From NCBI GenBank assembly GCA_030596585.1, contig JAUVJM010000013.1, positions 1 through 19,177 of the forward strand: 19,177 bases of DNA, in the 5' to 3' direction. Both the position numbers and the translations under genes were made by a program. Each line of letters begins with the position of its first letter. Position 1 is the stretch's first letter. A model generated the notes under the pieces. That model had not been told where the DNA came from, ran no database searches, and saw only the letters and a list, made by a program, of their open reading frames with translations. This stretch comes from a bacterium. Lineage in GTDB: Bacteria > NPL-UPA2 > JAUVJM01. Shown here one piece after another: positions 6,940-13,871 of the stretch.

Positions 6940-7197
6940 CTACGCTAACTCTGCAAACTCTTCTAATGGAATGCTGATCAGCTTTTTTGATTTCTTTCTG
7001 GCAGAGTAAATGTTCATGAAATCTTTTTCAATCTTCTTAAGTACGCTTGCCTTAAAATATTGTTCTCCACAATATTCACATTCCTCAGCAGGTACATTAT
7101 TAACAATTAAAAAATGATTATTGCGCTTGTAGAAATATTGAACCTGCTTATCTCTAAAATTTTTGTTCCCGCAGAAATTGCAGGTTTTTTTCATCAT
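6940..7197 (-). CDS. YgiT-type (MqsA-like) zinc-finger antitoxin
   Basis: An 85-residue protein beginning MMKKTCNFCGN, with two CxxC pairs (C6/C9 and a pair in ECEYCGEQY at about 40-43) that would bind zinc as in the N-terminal domain of MqsA. It lacks the C-terminal helix-turn-helix DNA-binding domain of full-length MqsA (about 130 residues), so it belongs to the short YgiT-type group and may not repress by itself. It follows the DUF4258 gene with a four-base ATGA overlap, in the toxin-then-antitoxin order also seen in mqsRA. Either of the two adjacent ATGs could be used. Confidence 0.88.
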   Translation of the reverse strand: MMKKTCNFCGNKNFRDKQVQYFYKRNNHFLIVNNVPAEECEYCGEQYFKASVLKKIEKDFMNIYSARKKSKKLISIPLEEFAELA

Positions 7198-7523
7198 TCC
7201 TCACCTCTCTCATATGGAGTTTTAAATTTTGGAGGACTAGGAACATAAACAGTCACTATAACCAGATGGCTTCCTCTTTCCCCACACACAATATGAACCG
7301 GCTTCCCCGTATTCGTAAATCCCACGACTAAACAACTTTCTCCTCTACCTGTATCTCCGTACTCTTCTAATATCCGACCGGAAAGTAAGAACTCTTCAAT
7401 TTCGGTGATTGCCAAGTTTTCGCCTTGTCTTTCTTGATCACCATGCTTTGAAAAATAGTATTCATCTTTTCTTATCCGTTCTATTATCCAGTCAACTTCC
7501 ATTGTATGTCGAGAGAATACCAT
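7194..7523 (-). CDS. DUF4258-type toxin paired with the YgiT-type antitoxin
   Basis: A protein of 109 residues (or 102 if it starts at the second Met, 7502). The pattern YYFSKHGDQERQGE, then ITEIEEFLLSGRILEEYGDTGRGESCLVVGF and a strand-rich C-terminus (KPVHIVCG, LVIVTVYVPSP) matches DUF4258 proteins, small RelE/MqsR-fold proteins usually found beside YgiT-type antitoxins. An mRNA-cleaving role is inferred from this pairing. The conserved H in SKHGDQER and the glycine/serine-rich strand are present. No strong ribosome site is seen before either start. Pieces of this gene recur in the deleted copy at 5558-5709. Confidence 0.82.
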   Translation of the reverse strand: MVFSRHTMEVDWIIERIRKDEYYFSKHGDQERQGENLAITEIEEFLLSGRILEEYGDTGRGESCLVVGFTNTGKPVHIVCGERGSHLVIVTVYVPSPPKFKTPYERGEE

Positions 7524-7630
7524 AGCTCATGGGTAACTTCAAGAAAATTCATTTCTTTTAAAAAACCCGTTCCCCATTTTCGCAACTTTTACTCATTTCA
7601 GAGGTCTTAGCAAACAATCAGGGCAAGAAA
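7504..7630. repeat. leader block duplicated at 5584-5709
   Basis: About 127 bp upstream of and including the start of the DUF4258 toxin gene are repeated with a few substitutions and one indel at 5584-5709. Together with the other matched pieces this makes a direct repeat flanking mntA-hepT. Confidence 0.85.
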
Positions 7631-7636
7631 ACCTCA

Positions 7637-7664
7637 TTGTAAATACAGAATTCCATGTTATAAT
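7637..7664 (+). promoter_or_regulatory. promoter of the URO-D-family gene
   Basis: TTGTAA (7637-7642) and a perfect TATAAT (7659-7664) are spaced by 16 bp, about 50 bases before the ATG at 7717. They begin just past the end of the duplicated block. Confidence 0.65.
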
Positions 7665-7716
7665 TGGGCATGAAACAGAAAGACGACGCATCTCAAATCC
7701 AGGGAGGATTAATGAA

Positions 7717-8775
7717 ATGAGCTATAAAATCGGCATAGATACTATTTTTCTGCGTCCCACCGAGAGGCTGGCCCATACAGAGTATTGCTCCAATGAGACT
7801 CTGATGCACCATGTTACCGGACTGGATGCAGACATCAACAGCAATCTGAATCCGTACAATAACATCGCAAGAGCATTTAATGAAGTGTGGGATATTGACT
7901 TCTTCTGGAAGGTTAATGATGGTCCGGTTCCATGGGCAGAAAGGGGACGGGTTACCGATATGGGACATGCTGAATTCCTTGAAAACGGCAGGGATAAACG
8001 CGGCAGCATTCCCTGTCCATTTCAAAATGCGGAAGAGGTCCTTTCATTTGACGCCGTGAAGGAATACGGACTTCCGGACATGGATGAATTGACTGCTCAC
8101 TATGAGAAATTCTTCCGGGAGAATCAAAAAGAAAACCCCGGGCAGGTTTTCCCGGGAGGATATTACAAAACTTTAGTTTCAGGCGCCATCGAGGCTTTTG
8201 GATGGGACATGCTTTTACTCGCCGCCGCAGAAAAGGAACGTTTCGCCGCGGTTCTGGATAGCTTTTTCGAGCTAAGTCTCCACCATTACAAAGCCTGGGC
8301 AAAAACTTCAATCGAAGTATTTATCTGCCACGACGACATGGTCTGGACTTCAGGGCCGTTCATCCATCCTGATTTTTACCGGGAAGTTATCTTCCCCCGC
8401 TACAAAGCATTGTGGAAAGTGCTGAGAGAAGCCGGCAAGAAAGTACTTTATTGCGCAGACGGCACATGGGTAGAATTCGTGGATGATATTGTGGCGGCAG
8501 GAGCAGATGGATTCATCTTTGAGCCAAGCAACAATCTCGATATTATCACAGAACGCTATGGCAAGACTCATGTAATAGTCGGGAGCAAGGTGGACTGCCG
8601 CACCTTAACTTTCGGCAAAAAAGAAGAGATTAAAACACAGGTTGATGCTACACTGAAGGTGGCGCGGCAATGTCCCGGGTTTATGTTTGCTGTCGGGAAT
8701 CATATACCCAGCAACGTTCCGCTGGACAACGCATTGTTTTATTTCGACTACTTGAGAAAGAATTGGAAAAGATAA
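7717..8775 (+). CDS. uroporphyrinogen-decarboxylase (URO-D) superfamily protein
   Basis: A 352-residue full-length member of the URO-D superfamily. The ATG follows an AGGGAGGA ribosome site. The N-terminal Arg-rich substrate motif of true HemE (RQAGR type) is absent, so porphyrin decarboxylation is unlikely. The barrel landmarks are HDDMVWTSGPFIHPDFYREV, then YCADGTW, GADGFIFEPSNNLDI, VGSKVDCRTLT and a final VGNHIPSNVP. The HxC...C zinc ligands of the corrinoid methyltransferases MtaA/CmuA are not seen either (YCADG occupies that place), so the reaction is unknown. URO-D-like proteins of this sort are often expanded beside sugar-degrading genes in environmental genomes. It has its own promoter and ends 12 bp from the convergent minus-strand gene. 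It differs from the relic at 3731-4176. Confidence 0.85.
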   Translation: MSYKIGIDTIFLRPTERLAHTEYCSNETLMHHVTGLDADINSNLNPYNNIARAFNEVWDIDFFWKVNDGPVPWAERGRVTDMGHAEFLENGRDKRGSIPCPFQNAEEVLSFDAVKEYGLPDMDELTAHYEKFFRENQKENPGQVFPGGYYKTLVSGAIEAFGWDMLLLAAAEKERFAAVLDSFFELSLHHYKAWAKTSIEVFICHDDMVWTSGPFIHPDFYREVIFPRYKALWKVLREAGKKVLYCADGTWVEFVDDIVAAGADGFIFEPSNNLDIITERYGKTHVIVGSKVDCRTLTFGKKEEIKTQVDATLKVARQCPGFMFAVGNHIPSNVPLDNALFYFDYLRKNWKR

Positions 8776-8787
8776 CCCGGCAAGCCC

Positions 8788-10041
8788 TTAGGGAATTACC
8801 GTCATAATTTTTCTCGCCTGTTCGGGATAGCTGGCAATGAATTTGAGTTCACCCTCGGTCAACGGTTTCTGGGTATGGACGTTGGCGAAACGCACCAGTT
8901 CCAGGATTTTCGCTGCTTCCGCATCATCCTTAAACTCTACCTCTAACCTGTCATATACATTACGGAAGCCCTTTATCCCGCTGTATTCACCCGCAATTAT
9001 CTGCCTCCCCGTTTCCACAGTCTCAGGCTCTCCCCGCCCGAGTTCCTCAAAATCATAAAGCTCGTAGTTACGCCTGTCTTTGAGCGCCCCGTCAGCATGG
9101 ATGCCCGAAGAGTGTGCAAAAGCATTATCTCCGACGGCTACCTGATTGATTGGAATCGGCACTCCAAAAGCATATGAGGCATACTTCGCAATCTGCCAGC
9201 TTTTCGTCAAATCCACTCCCTCATCAAGCAAGTTTTTTCCTGTAAACCCGCTGGATTTCTTAAAGGCAAGTATTATGGAGACAAGGTCACAGTTTCCCGT
9301 CCTTTCGCCCATCCCGTTCACAGTCGTATTGATATACGCATCCACTCCCGCATCAACTGCCGCCATAGCGCCTGCGAGCGTGCATGCAACAGCCATGCCA
9401 AGGTCATTGTGGCAATGCAGTTCCACCGGGAGCTTTACAGCCTCAGCAAGTTTTCCTACCCGCTCATGTATAGTGAACGGGTCATCATAGCCGAGCGTAT
9501 CGCAATACCTTATCCTGTCCGCCCCATGCTCCTTTGCAGCAAGAGAGAACTCTATCAGGTAATCCATATCCGTGCGCGATGCATCCTCTGCATTAACTCC
9601 AAGGGAATCAACTCCGAGTTCCTTTGCCCTGTCCACAGCATCGGTCATCATGGTGATAACATCGGGCTTGCCGGAATCTCCGGAAGATTTTCTGACAACA
9701 CGCCCCTGAAATTTGCCCAGCGTCATCTGCTCCGATGTTGAGATTGAAATGTTGAGGTGTTTGACCTTTGTCAATTTGAATGACTCTTCCACGTCCTTGA
9801 CAATAGCCCTGCACCAGCCCGAAAGAACAATCGGTTTCAGGACTCCCATCTCTGCAAGTTCCAGATTGGCATTGAGATAATTAGTCTCATGACAGGTTAC
9901 GGGAAAGCCGAATTCGCTCTGATACCCCCCCATCTCGTTGAGATACATGTTTATCATTGTCTTCTCAAGTTTTGCGAGTCCGAGCCTTGCCGTTTGAACT
10001 CCGTCACGGTTCGTTACATCGATTATGTGTATTTTCTGCAT
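8788..10041 (-). CDS. homocitrate/isopropylmalate-synthase family enzyme, candidate (Re)-citrate synthase
   Basis: A 417-residue member of the DRE-TIM acyltransferase (LeuA/homocitrate synthase) family. The start is ATG 10041-10039, set by GGAGGAG upstream; the seven codons before it are leader. Catalytic Arg-Asp are in VTNRDGVQ (R12, D13), and the metal-binding HCH pair is in ELHCHNDLG (H209, H211). VNGMGERTGN and SSGIHADGALKDRRNYE are further family motifs. The regulatory LeuA C-terminal domain is absent, so leucine feedback is not expected. The overall sequence style matches the group that includes (Re)-citrate synthases of strict anaerobes as well as homocitrate synthases. I favour one of these over isopropylmalate synthase, but cannot choose by eye. 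It follows nadB after a palindromic repeat. Confidence 0.8.
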   Translation of the reverse strand: MQKIHIIDVTNRDGVQTARLGLAKLEKTMINMYLNEMGGYQSEFGFPVTCHETNYLNANLELAEMGVLKPIVLSGWCRAIVKDVEESFKLTKVKHLNISISTSEQMTLGKFQGRVVRKSSGDSGKPDVITMMTDAVDRAKELGVDSLGVNAEDASRTDMDYLIEFSLAAKEHGADRIRYCDTLGYDDPFTIHERVGKLAEAVKLPVELHCHNDLGMAVACTLAGAMAAVDAGVDAYINTTVNGMGERTGNCDLVSIILAFKKSSGFTGKNLLDEGVDLTKSWQIAKYASYAFGVPIPINQVAVGDNAFAHSSGIHADGALKDRRNYELYDFEELGRGEPETVETGRQIIAGEYSGIKGFRNVYDRLEVEFKDDAEAAKILELVRFANVHTQKPLTEGELKFIASYPEQARKIMTVIP

Positions 10042-10062
10042 GTTATTTCTCCTCCATATCAT

Positions 10063-10237
10063 GCTGGTACTGTCAAAAACCTCTTCTTATTTATACCTGT
10101 CATTCCCGCCCCGTATCAAATACGGGGTAAATTGCAACGGGAATCCAGAGAACGCCGCAGTCGTGCTGGAATCCTGGATTCCGCATCAAGCATGCCCTCT
10201 GACTTGATCAGGGGGTGCGGAATGACATTCGCTTCGC
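10063..10237. repeat. dispersed palindromic repeat, copy 2 (expanded)
   Basis: Begins with GGTACTGTCAAAAACCTCTT right behind the ribosome site of the citrate/homocitrate-synthase-like gene, then CCTGTCATTCCCG. A nested CCCCGTAT-CAA-ATACGGGG hairpin is inserted, and the element then runs through GGGAATCCAG and GTGCTGGAATCC to GGATTCCGC and GTGCGGAATGACA. It is longer than copy 3 because of two insertions. Its right end reaches into the end of nadB and supplies that gene's stop codon. Confidence 0.85.
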
Positions 10238-11788
10238 TCAGGATGACACATCACTGCTCTTAATGACGATGTGTTTCTTCCAATGTTTGTCGTCGGTATC
10301 CGGGCAATCGCTGCGATAATGCGCCCCGCGGCTCTCCTCACGCTTCAGTGCCGAAGCAGTGATCAGGCGCGCGGCTGTAATCATGTTCCGCAGTTCGAAT
10401 TCCTCGATTGAAGCGCAGGCACCTCCCGCTATTTTATCCCATTCCTCCAGTTTCTCAAGTGCTTCTCCAAGAGACTTCCCACACCGGACAATACCCGCCT
10501 TTTGCTCCATCAACTGCTTGAGCGACTTTTTCATATGTTTCAGGTCCGGTTTTGCTTTTGGCTTTGCCTTCTCCTCGGGACTTCCCTTCCCAACTGCAAT
10601 CCCACGCCCCGAATACCTTGCGGCAGAAACACCGGCCCTTTTACCGAATACCAGTCCCTCAAGCAAAGAATTACTTGCAAGTCTGTTTGCCCCATGGACT
10701 CCCACTGAAGCAACTTCTCCACAGGACAACAGTCTCTCAATACTGGTTTGGGCAGTGAGACTCGTCCTGATTCCGCCCATGAGGAAATGTGCGGCAGGTC
10801 TCACCGGTATAAGGTCACTCGCTATATCCAGCCCGTATTCTTTGCAGGTCAGATATATATTCGGGAAACGCTTTCGCAGGAAACCGGGCTTCAGATGTGT
10901 CATGTCGAGAAATACGCTCCCGCTTCCAGTCCTCCACATCTGGCTGAATATTGCTCTGGAAACCACATCCCGCGGAGCGAGATCCCCCATCTCATGGTAC
11001 CCAGCCATAAAAGTCTTGCCTTCCGAATTTCTGAGTATGCCTCCTTCACCGCGAACGGATTCAGATATGAGGAAGCACGGCGCCGACGGGAGATAAAGAG
11101 TCGTCGGGTGAAACTGAACAAACTCCATGTCCTGCAATTCACAACCAGCGCGCCAGGCAACAGCCACACCGTCCCCGGTGGCAACCTCCGAATTGGTAGT
11201 GTCTTTATACAATTGCCCCAGCCCCCCGCTGGCGAGGATCGTCGCGCCTGCCGAAATAATCTGCGTTCTGCCGTTTTTGTCAATGATGAGTGCTCCGGAA
11301 CACTCTTTTTCATCGGTAATCAGGTCTACGAGAAATGTGTGCTCCATAAACTTTATGTTCTTTATCCCACGCGCTTTCCGCATAAGTGTCCTGTGGACTT
11401 CCTCACCGGTGGCATCACCCATAGCATGAATTATGCGCCGGATTTCATGTGCCGCTTCCTGTGTGAAGGAGAGACGTCCATTTTCTTCATCGAACTTTGC
11501 TCCCCAGGATATGAGTTCCTCAACACAGGAAACTCCCTCCTCAACAAGCACCCTGACCGCTTCTTCGTCGCATAGCCCCGCTCCCGCTCTGAGAGTATCC
11601 TTCATGTGAAGCTCGGGTTCATCGCCTTCAGCGAGCGCAACTGCGATACCTCCCTGGGCCCGCCAGGTGGAACCCTCCGCAACCGCTCCCTTTGTGATAA
11701 CATTCACCGCACCGGCACCGGCCAATTCTATCGCGGCTCTCAGCCCTGCCACACCACTGCCAATGATAAGGAAATCAGTCTGCTGCAA
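10238..11788 (-). CDS. nadB: L-aspartate oxidase
   Basis: FAD enzyme that oxidises L-aspartate to iminoaspartate, the first step of NAD biosynthesis. The best start is TTG 11788-11786, preceded by GGGAAGG and placing LLIIGSGVAGLRAAIEL-type FAD binding at residue ~7, giving 516 residues; a longer opening frame overlaps rnfC too deeply. Further family motifs: GSTWRAQGGIAVAL, ASGGLGQLYKDTTN, QFHPTTLY, SESVRGEGGIL, LAPRDVVSRAI, PAAHFLMGGI and HGANRLASNSLLEGL. It overlaps rnfC by 14 bases, so the two are probably co-translated. In anaerobes NadB needs an acceptor other than oxygen, such as fumarate. The last residues (KSSDVSS) and the stop codon come from a dispersed repeat, so the tail is modified. 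No nadA or nadC is visible. Confidence 0.93.
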   Translation of the reverse strand: MQQTDFLIIGSGVAGLRAAIELAGAGAVNVITKGAVAEGSTWRAQGGIAVALAEGDEPELHMKDTLRAGAGLCDEEAVRVLVEEGVSCVEELISWGAKFDEENGRLSFTQEAAHEIRRIIHAMGDATGEEVHRTLMRKARGIKNIKFMEHTFLVDLITDEKECSGALIIDKNGRTQIISAGATILASGGLGQLYKDTTNSEVATGDGVAVAWRAGCELQDMEFVQFHPTTLYLPSAPCFLISESVRGEGGILRNSEGKTFMAGYHEMGDLAPRDVVSRAIFSQMWRTGSGSVFLDMTHLKPGFLRKRFPNIYLTCKEYGLDIASDLIPVRPAAHFLMGGIRTSLTAQTSIERLLSCGEVASVGVHGANRLASNSLLEGLVFGKRAGVSAARYSGRGIAVGKGSPEEKAKPKAKPDLKHMKKSLKQLMEQKAGIVRCGKSLGEALEKLEEWDKIAGGACASIEEFELRNMITAARLITASALKREESRGAHYRSDCPDTDDKHWKKHIVIKSSDVSS

Positions 11789-13085
11789 GTTTTGCCTTCC
11801 CGTACTTAATGAGCTGGACCAGAGGTCTCCCTGCGGGACACACGTAAGCGCACGAACCGCATTCCATACAGTCCGCAAGCCCAAACCTCTTCACCTCATC
11901 CCAGTGCCCCTTCTCTATATTGGTAACCAGGTCACACGGTATAAGTCCCATAGGACAGGTATCAACACAAAAGCCGCATCTCAGACACTGGACTTCTTTT
12001 GAATCCCCGGCATCCTCCGCGCCGAAAACAATTATTCCGCTTGTTCCTTTTATGACAGGCGTTTCCAGACTGTACTGCGCAATTCCCATGAGAGGACCAC
12101 CCGCAACCAGCTTTGCAAGCTCGCTCACGGTCCCGCCGCAGAAATCAATCAAGTCCTTGAACGGAGTCCCGATTCTGACTCTGAGATTCTTGGGCTGTCT
12201 GATATTAGGTCCGGTCACAGTAACCACTCTCTCCACCAGCGGCTTGCCCAGTACGACTGCCTCTCTCACGGCTATCGCAGTTCCAACGTTGTTGACCACA
12301 ACTCCCACATCCATCGGAAGCCCGCCCGAAGGGACCTCTCTGTCAAGAACTGCCTTTATCAGTTGTTTTTCACTGCCCTGAGGATACTTTGTCCTCACCG
12401 AGACTACTTCTATCCCGGTATCGACTGATACCGCCTTCTCCATCTCCCGTAGAGCCAGCGGCTTATTGTCCTCAATAGCAACGTAACTTCTGCTGACATT
12501 GAGAGCACGCATGAGAATATTAATTCCCGCAGCTATCTCTTCTGCATTCTCAATCATGAGCCGGTAATCCGCAGTGAGATACGGCTCACATTCAGCTCCG
12601 TTCACGATAAGAGAATCAATTTTTACACGCTCCGGTGGAGAAACCTTGACTGCCGTTGGGAATGCGGCTCCCCCGAGTCCCACGATGCCCGCAGAACGGA
12701 TAACCTCTCTTATTTCTCCGGGACTCAGCGCAGAATACTCAGCATGTCCCTCCGGTTCAACCCATTCGTCCCCTTCCCTTTCTATAACTACAGCCTTTTG
12801 CCTCCCGCTGACCGGATGCGGATGCACCGAGATTGCGCTGACCTTCCCGGAAACAGACGCGTGAACCGGGGCTGAAACAAAGGCAGTGCTGTCCCCGACT
12901 TTTTCCCCGGCTCTTACCTCATCTCCCGCAGAGACAGTGGGCTCGGCGATTGCTCCTGTATGCTGGCTAAGCGGAATATAGACTCTCTCCGGCAGAGGGA
13001 GAATCTCCACAGGACTCTCAGCGCTCAGGGATTTATGCTGAGGAGGGTGTATCCCTCCAGTGAAAGTTCTTAGTCGAGTAGACAT
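11775..13085 (-). CDS. rnfC: RnfC, electron-transport complex subunit C
   Basis: RnfC is the NADH-facing, iron-sulfur-carrying peripheral subunit of the Rnf ion-pumping ferredoxin:NAD oxidoreductase. The N-terminal barrel-sandwich domain (LRTFTGGIHPPQHK, then IPLSQHTGAIAEP and SAPVHASVSGKV), the GLGGAAFPT and NGAECEPYLTADYRLM nucleotide/FMN-binding region, and two C-x2-C-x2-C-x3-CP clusters (CLRCGFCVDTCP, CMECGSCAYVCP) are all intact. I take ATG 13085 (436 residues, start MSTRLRTF); TTG 13109 or ATG 13097 are possible. rnfD, G, E, A and B are not in the window, and the gene leads directly into nadB. It may be an orphan, or its partners may be elsewhere. PduS-like cobalamin reductase is the main alternative, but the motifs fit RnfC better. 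Confidence 0.9.
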   Translation of the reverse strand: MSTRLRTFTGGIHPPQHKSLSAESPVEILPLPERVYIPLSQHTGAIAEPTVSAGDEVRAGEKVGDSTAFVSAPVHASVSGKVSAISVHPHPVSGRQKAVVIEREGDEWVEPEGHAEYSALSPGEIREVIRSAGIVGLGGAAFPTAVKVSPPERVKIDSLIVNGAECEPYLTADYRLMIENAEEIAAGINILMRALNVSRSYVAIEDNKPLALREMEKAVSVDTGIEVVSVRTKYPQGSEKQLIKAVLDREVPSGGLPMDVGVVVNNVGTAIAVREAVVLGKPLVERVVTVTGPNIRQPKNLRVRIGTPFKDLIDFCGGTVSELAKLVAGGPLMGIAQYSLETPVIKGTSGIIVFGAEDAGDSKEVQCLRCGFCVDTCPMGLIPCDLVTNIEKGHWDEVKRFGLADCMECGSCAYVCPAGRPLVQLIKYGKAKLAAD

Positions 13086-13120
13086 TTCGGCCCCCATGAG
13101 TATATCCAATGCCTTCTTAA

Positions 13121-13152
13121 TCCCCCCTTAGCCCCCCCTTTATTAAGGGGGG
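13121..13152. repeat. C/G-run inverted repeat between the 178-residue gene and rnfC
   Basis: CCCCCCCTT (13132-13140) pairs with AAGGGGGG (13145-13152) across a four-base TATT loop. Another C6 run lies at 13122-13127. The element fills the short gap before rnfC and touches the stop codon of the gene upstream. It resembles the CCCCCTT/AAGGGGG repeats scattered in many environmental genomes. It could slow or end transcription, but it lacks a U-tract. Confidence 0.7.
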
Positions 13153-13163
13153 TAGGTGGGATT

Positions 13164-13700
13164 TCATTTCTTCGGAAATAACTCCAGTTGAGGAGATACG
13201 TAAAAGTTGTAGCACTTGAATATGCGTATAAGCTGAAGCAAATCACTGTCATCATAATTTACGTTTGTCTTGACCCGGCTAATGAGATAGTTGAGAACAG
13301 TGGGAAACTCGATTGCATGGTCAATGCCATTTTCCCTAAGCGCGGCGATGCTTCTTTTCAACGTCCCCTTTACAACAGGAAGTCTTGGCAAAACCGTGAT
13401 TTTCCTGAAGGACTTTGAGTCAAAAAAAGCCGCCGCTTTCTTCAGATTATCTTCTTCAACAAATCTGAATATCTCGGGTGATGAACCAATCACGGAAGGG
13501 AAAAATACTTCCGTATGCCACGGCTTTACGTCAACGACAGCCTGCTGTATCCTGCCAAGACTCTCCACACTCAGGACAAAATCCCCTGGGGAGCCCTTTA
13601 CAGAAAAAGGCTTTCTTATCAGGAGGGATACGTCCCTGTTCACGAGGAAACCGTTTAATTCAAAGAACACTCTCACGAGTTCCCTGCTAACATCGTTCAT
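13164..13700 (-). CDS. conserved-looking hypothetical protein, possible nuclease-like fold
   Basis: A 178-residue protein I do not recognise. The start at ATG 13700-13698 is fixed by GGGAGGAG and by the fact that the longer frame upstream is only translated repeat. The N-terminus (VRVFFELNGFLVNRD), GDFVLSVESL and VVDVKPWHTEVF show an order of helix, strand with Asp, strand with D-x-K that recalls PD-(D/E)xK nucleases. This is a weak visual impression, not an assignment. The C-terminal half contains HAIEFPTVLNYLI and NYDDSDLLQLIRIFKCY. No signal peptide or membrane segment is seen. It sits between aroK and rnfC with palindromic repeats on both sides, so its link to either is unclear. Confidence 0.7.
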   Translation of the reverse strand: MNDVSRELVRVFFELNGFLVNRDVSLLIRKPFSVKGSPGDFVLSVESLGRIQQAVVDVKPWHTEVFFPSVIGSSPEIFRFVEEDNLKKAAAFFDSKSFRKITVLPRLPVVKGTLKRSIAALRENGIDHAIEFPTVLNYLISRVKTNVNYDDSDLLQLIRIFKCYNFYVSPQLELFPKK

Positions 13701-13722
13701 TTTCTCCTCCCTGCACCCATAA

Positions 13723-13840
13723 AGGTATTGTCCAAAACCTCTTCTTTTTATGCCCGTCATTCCCGTGCAAACGGGAATCCAGAGAACGCCGCCACCGTGC
13801 TGGAACCCTGGATTCCGCATCAAGTGCGGAATGACATTTC
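13723..13840. repeat. dispersed palindromic repeat, copy 3 (most compact)
   Basis: Begins GGTATTGTCCAAAACCTCTT right behind the ribosome site of the 178-residue gene, then GTCATTCCCGTGCAAACGGG (a small hairpin), GAATCCAG, GTGCTGGAACCC and GGATTCCGCATCAAGTGCGG followed by AATGACA. The outer ends TGTCATTCC-like and GGAATGACA are inverted. This is the cleanest copy from which to define the family. Confidence 0.85.
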
Positions 13841-13871
13841 TGCAATGATGAGTTTCCCTCTCCCCCTCATA

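Noticed and set aside
7717..8775. True uroporphyrinogen decarboxylase (hemE)
   Set aside because: The N-terminal Arg-rich substrate signature of HemE is missing and no heme genes are nearby.
10359..11096. Long plus-strand open frames over nadB (also 10748-11575)
   Set aside because: They lie antisense to nadB, whose motifs are complete. The plus-strand products have no recognisable domain and biased composition, so they are shadows of the real gene.
5293..13840. CRISPR array from the recurring repeats
   Set aside because: Only three scattered copies of over 100 bp separated by kilobases, without regular spacers or cas genes.
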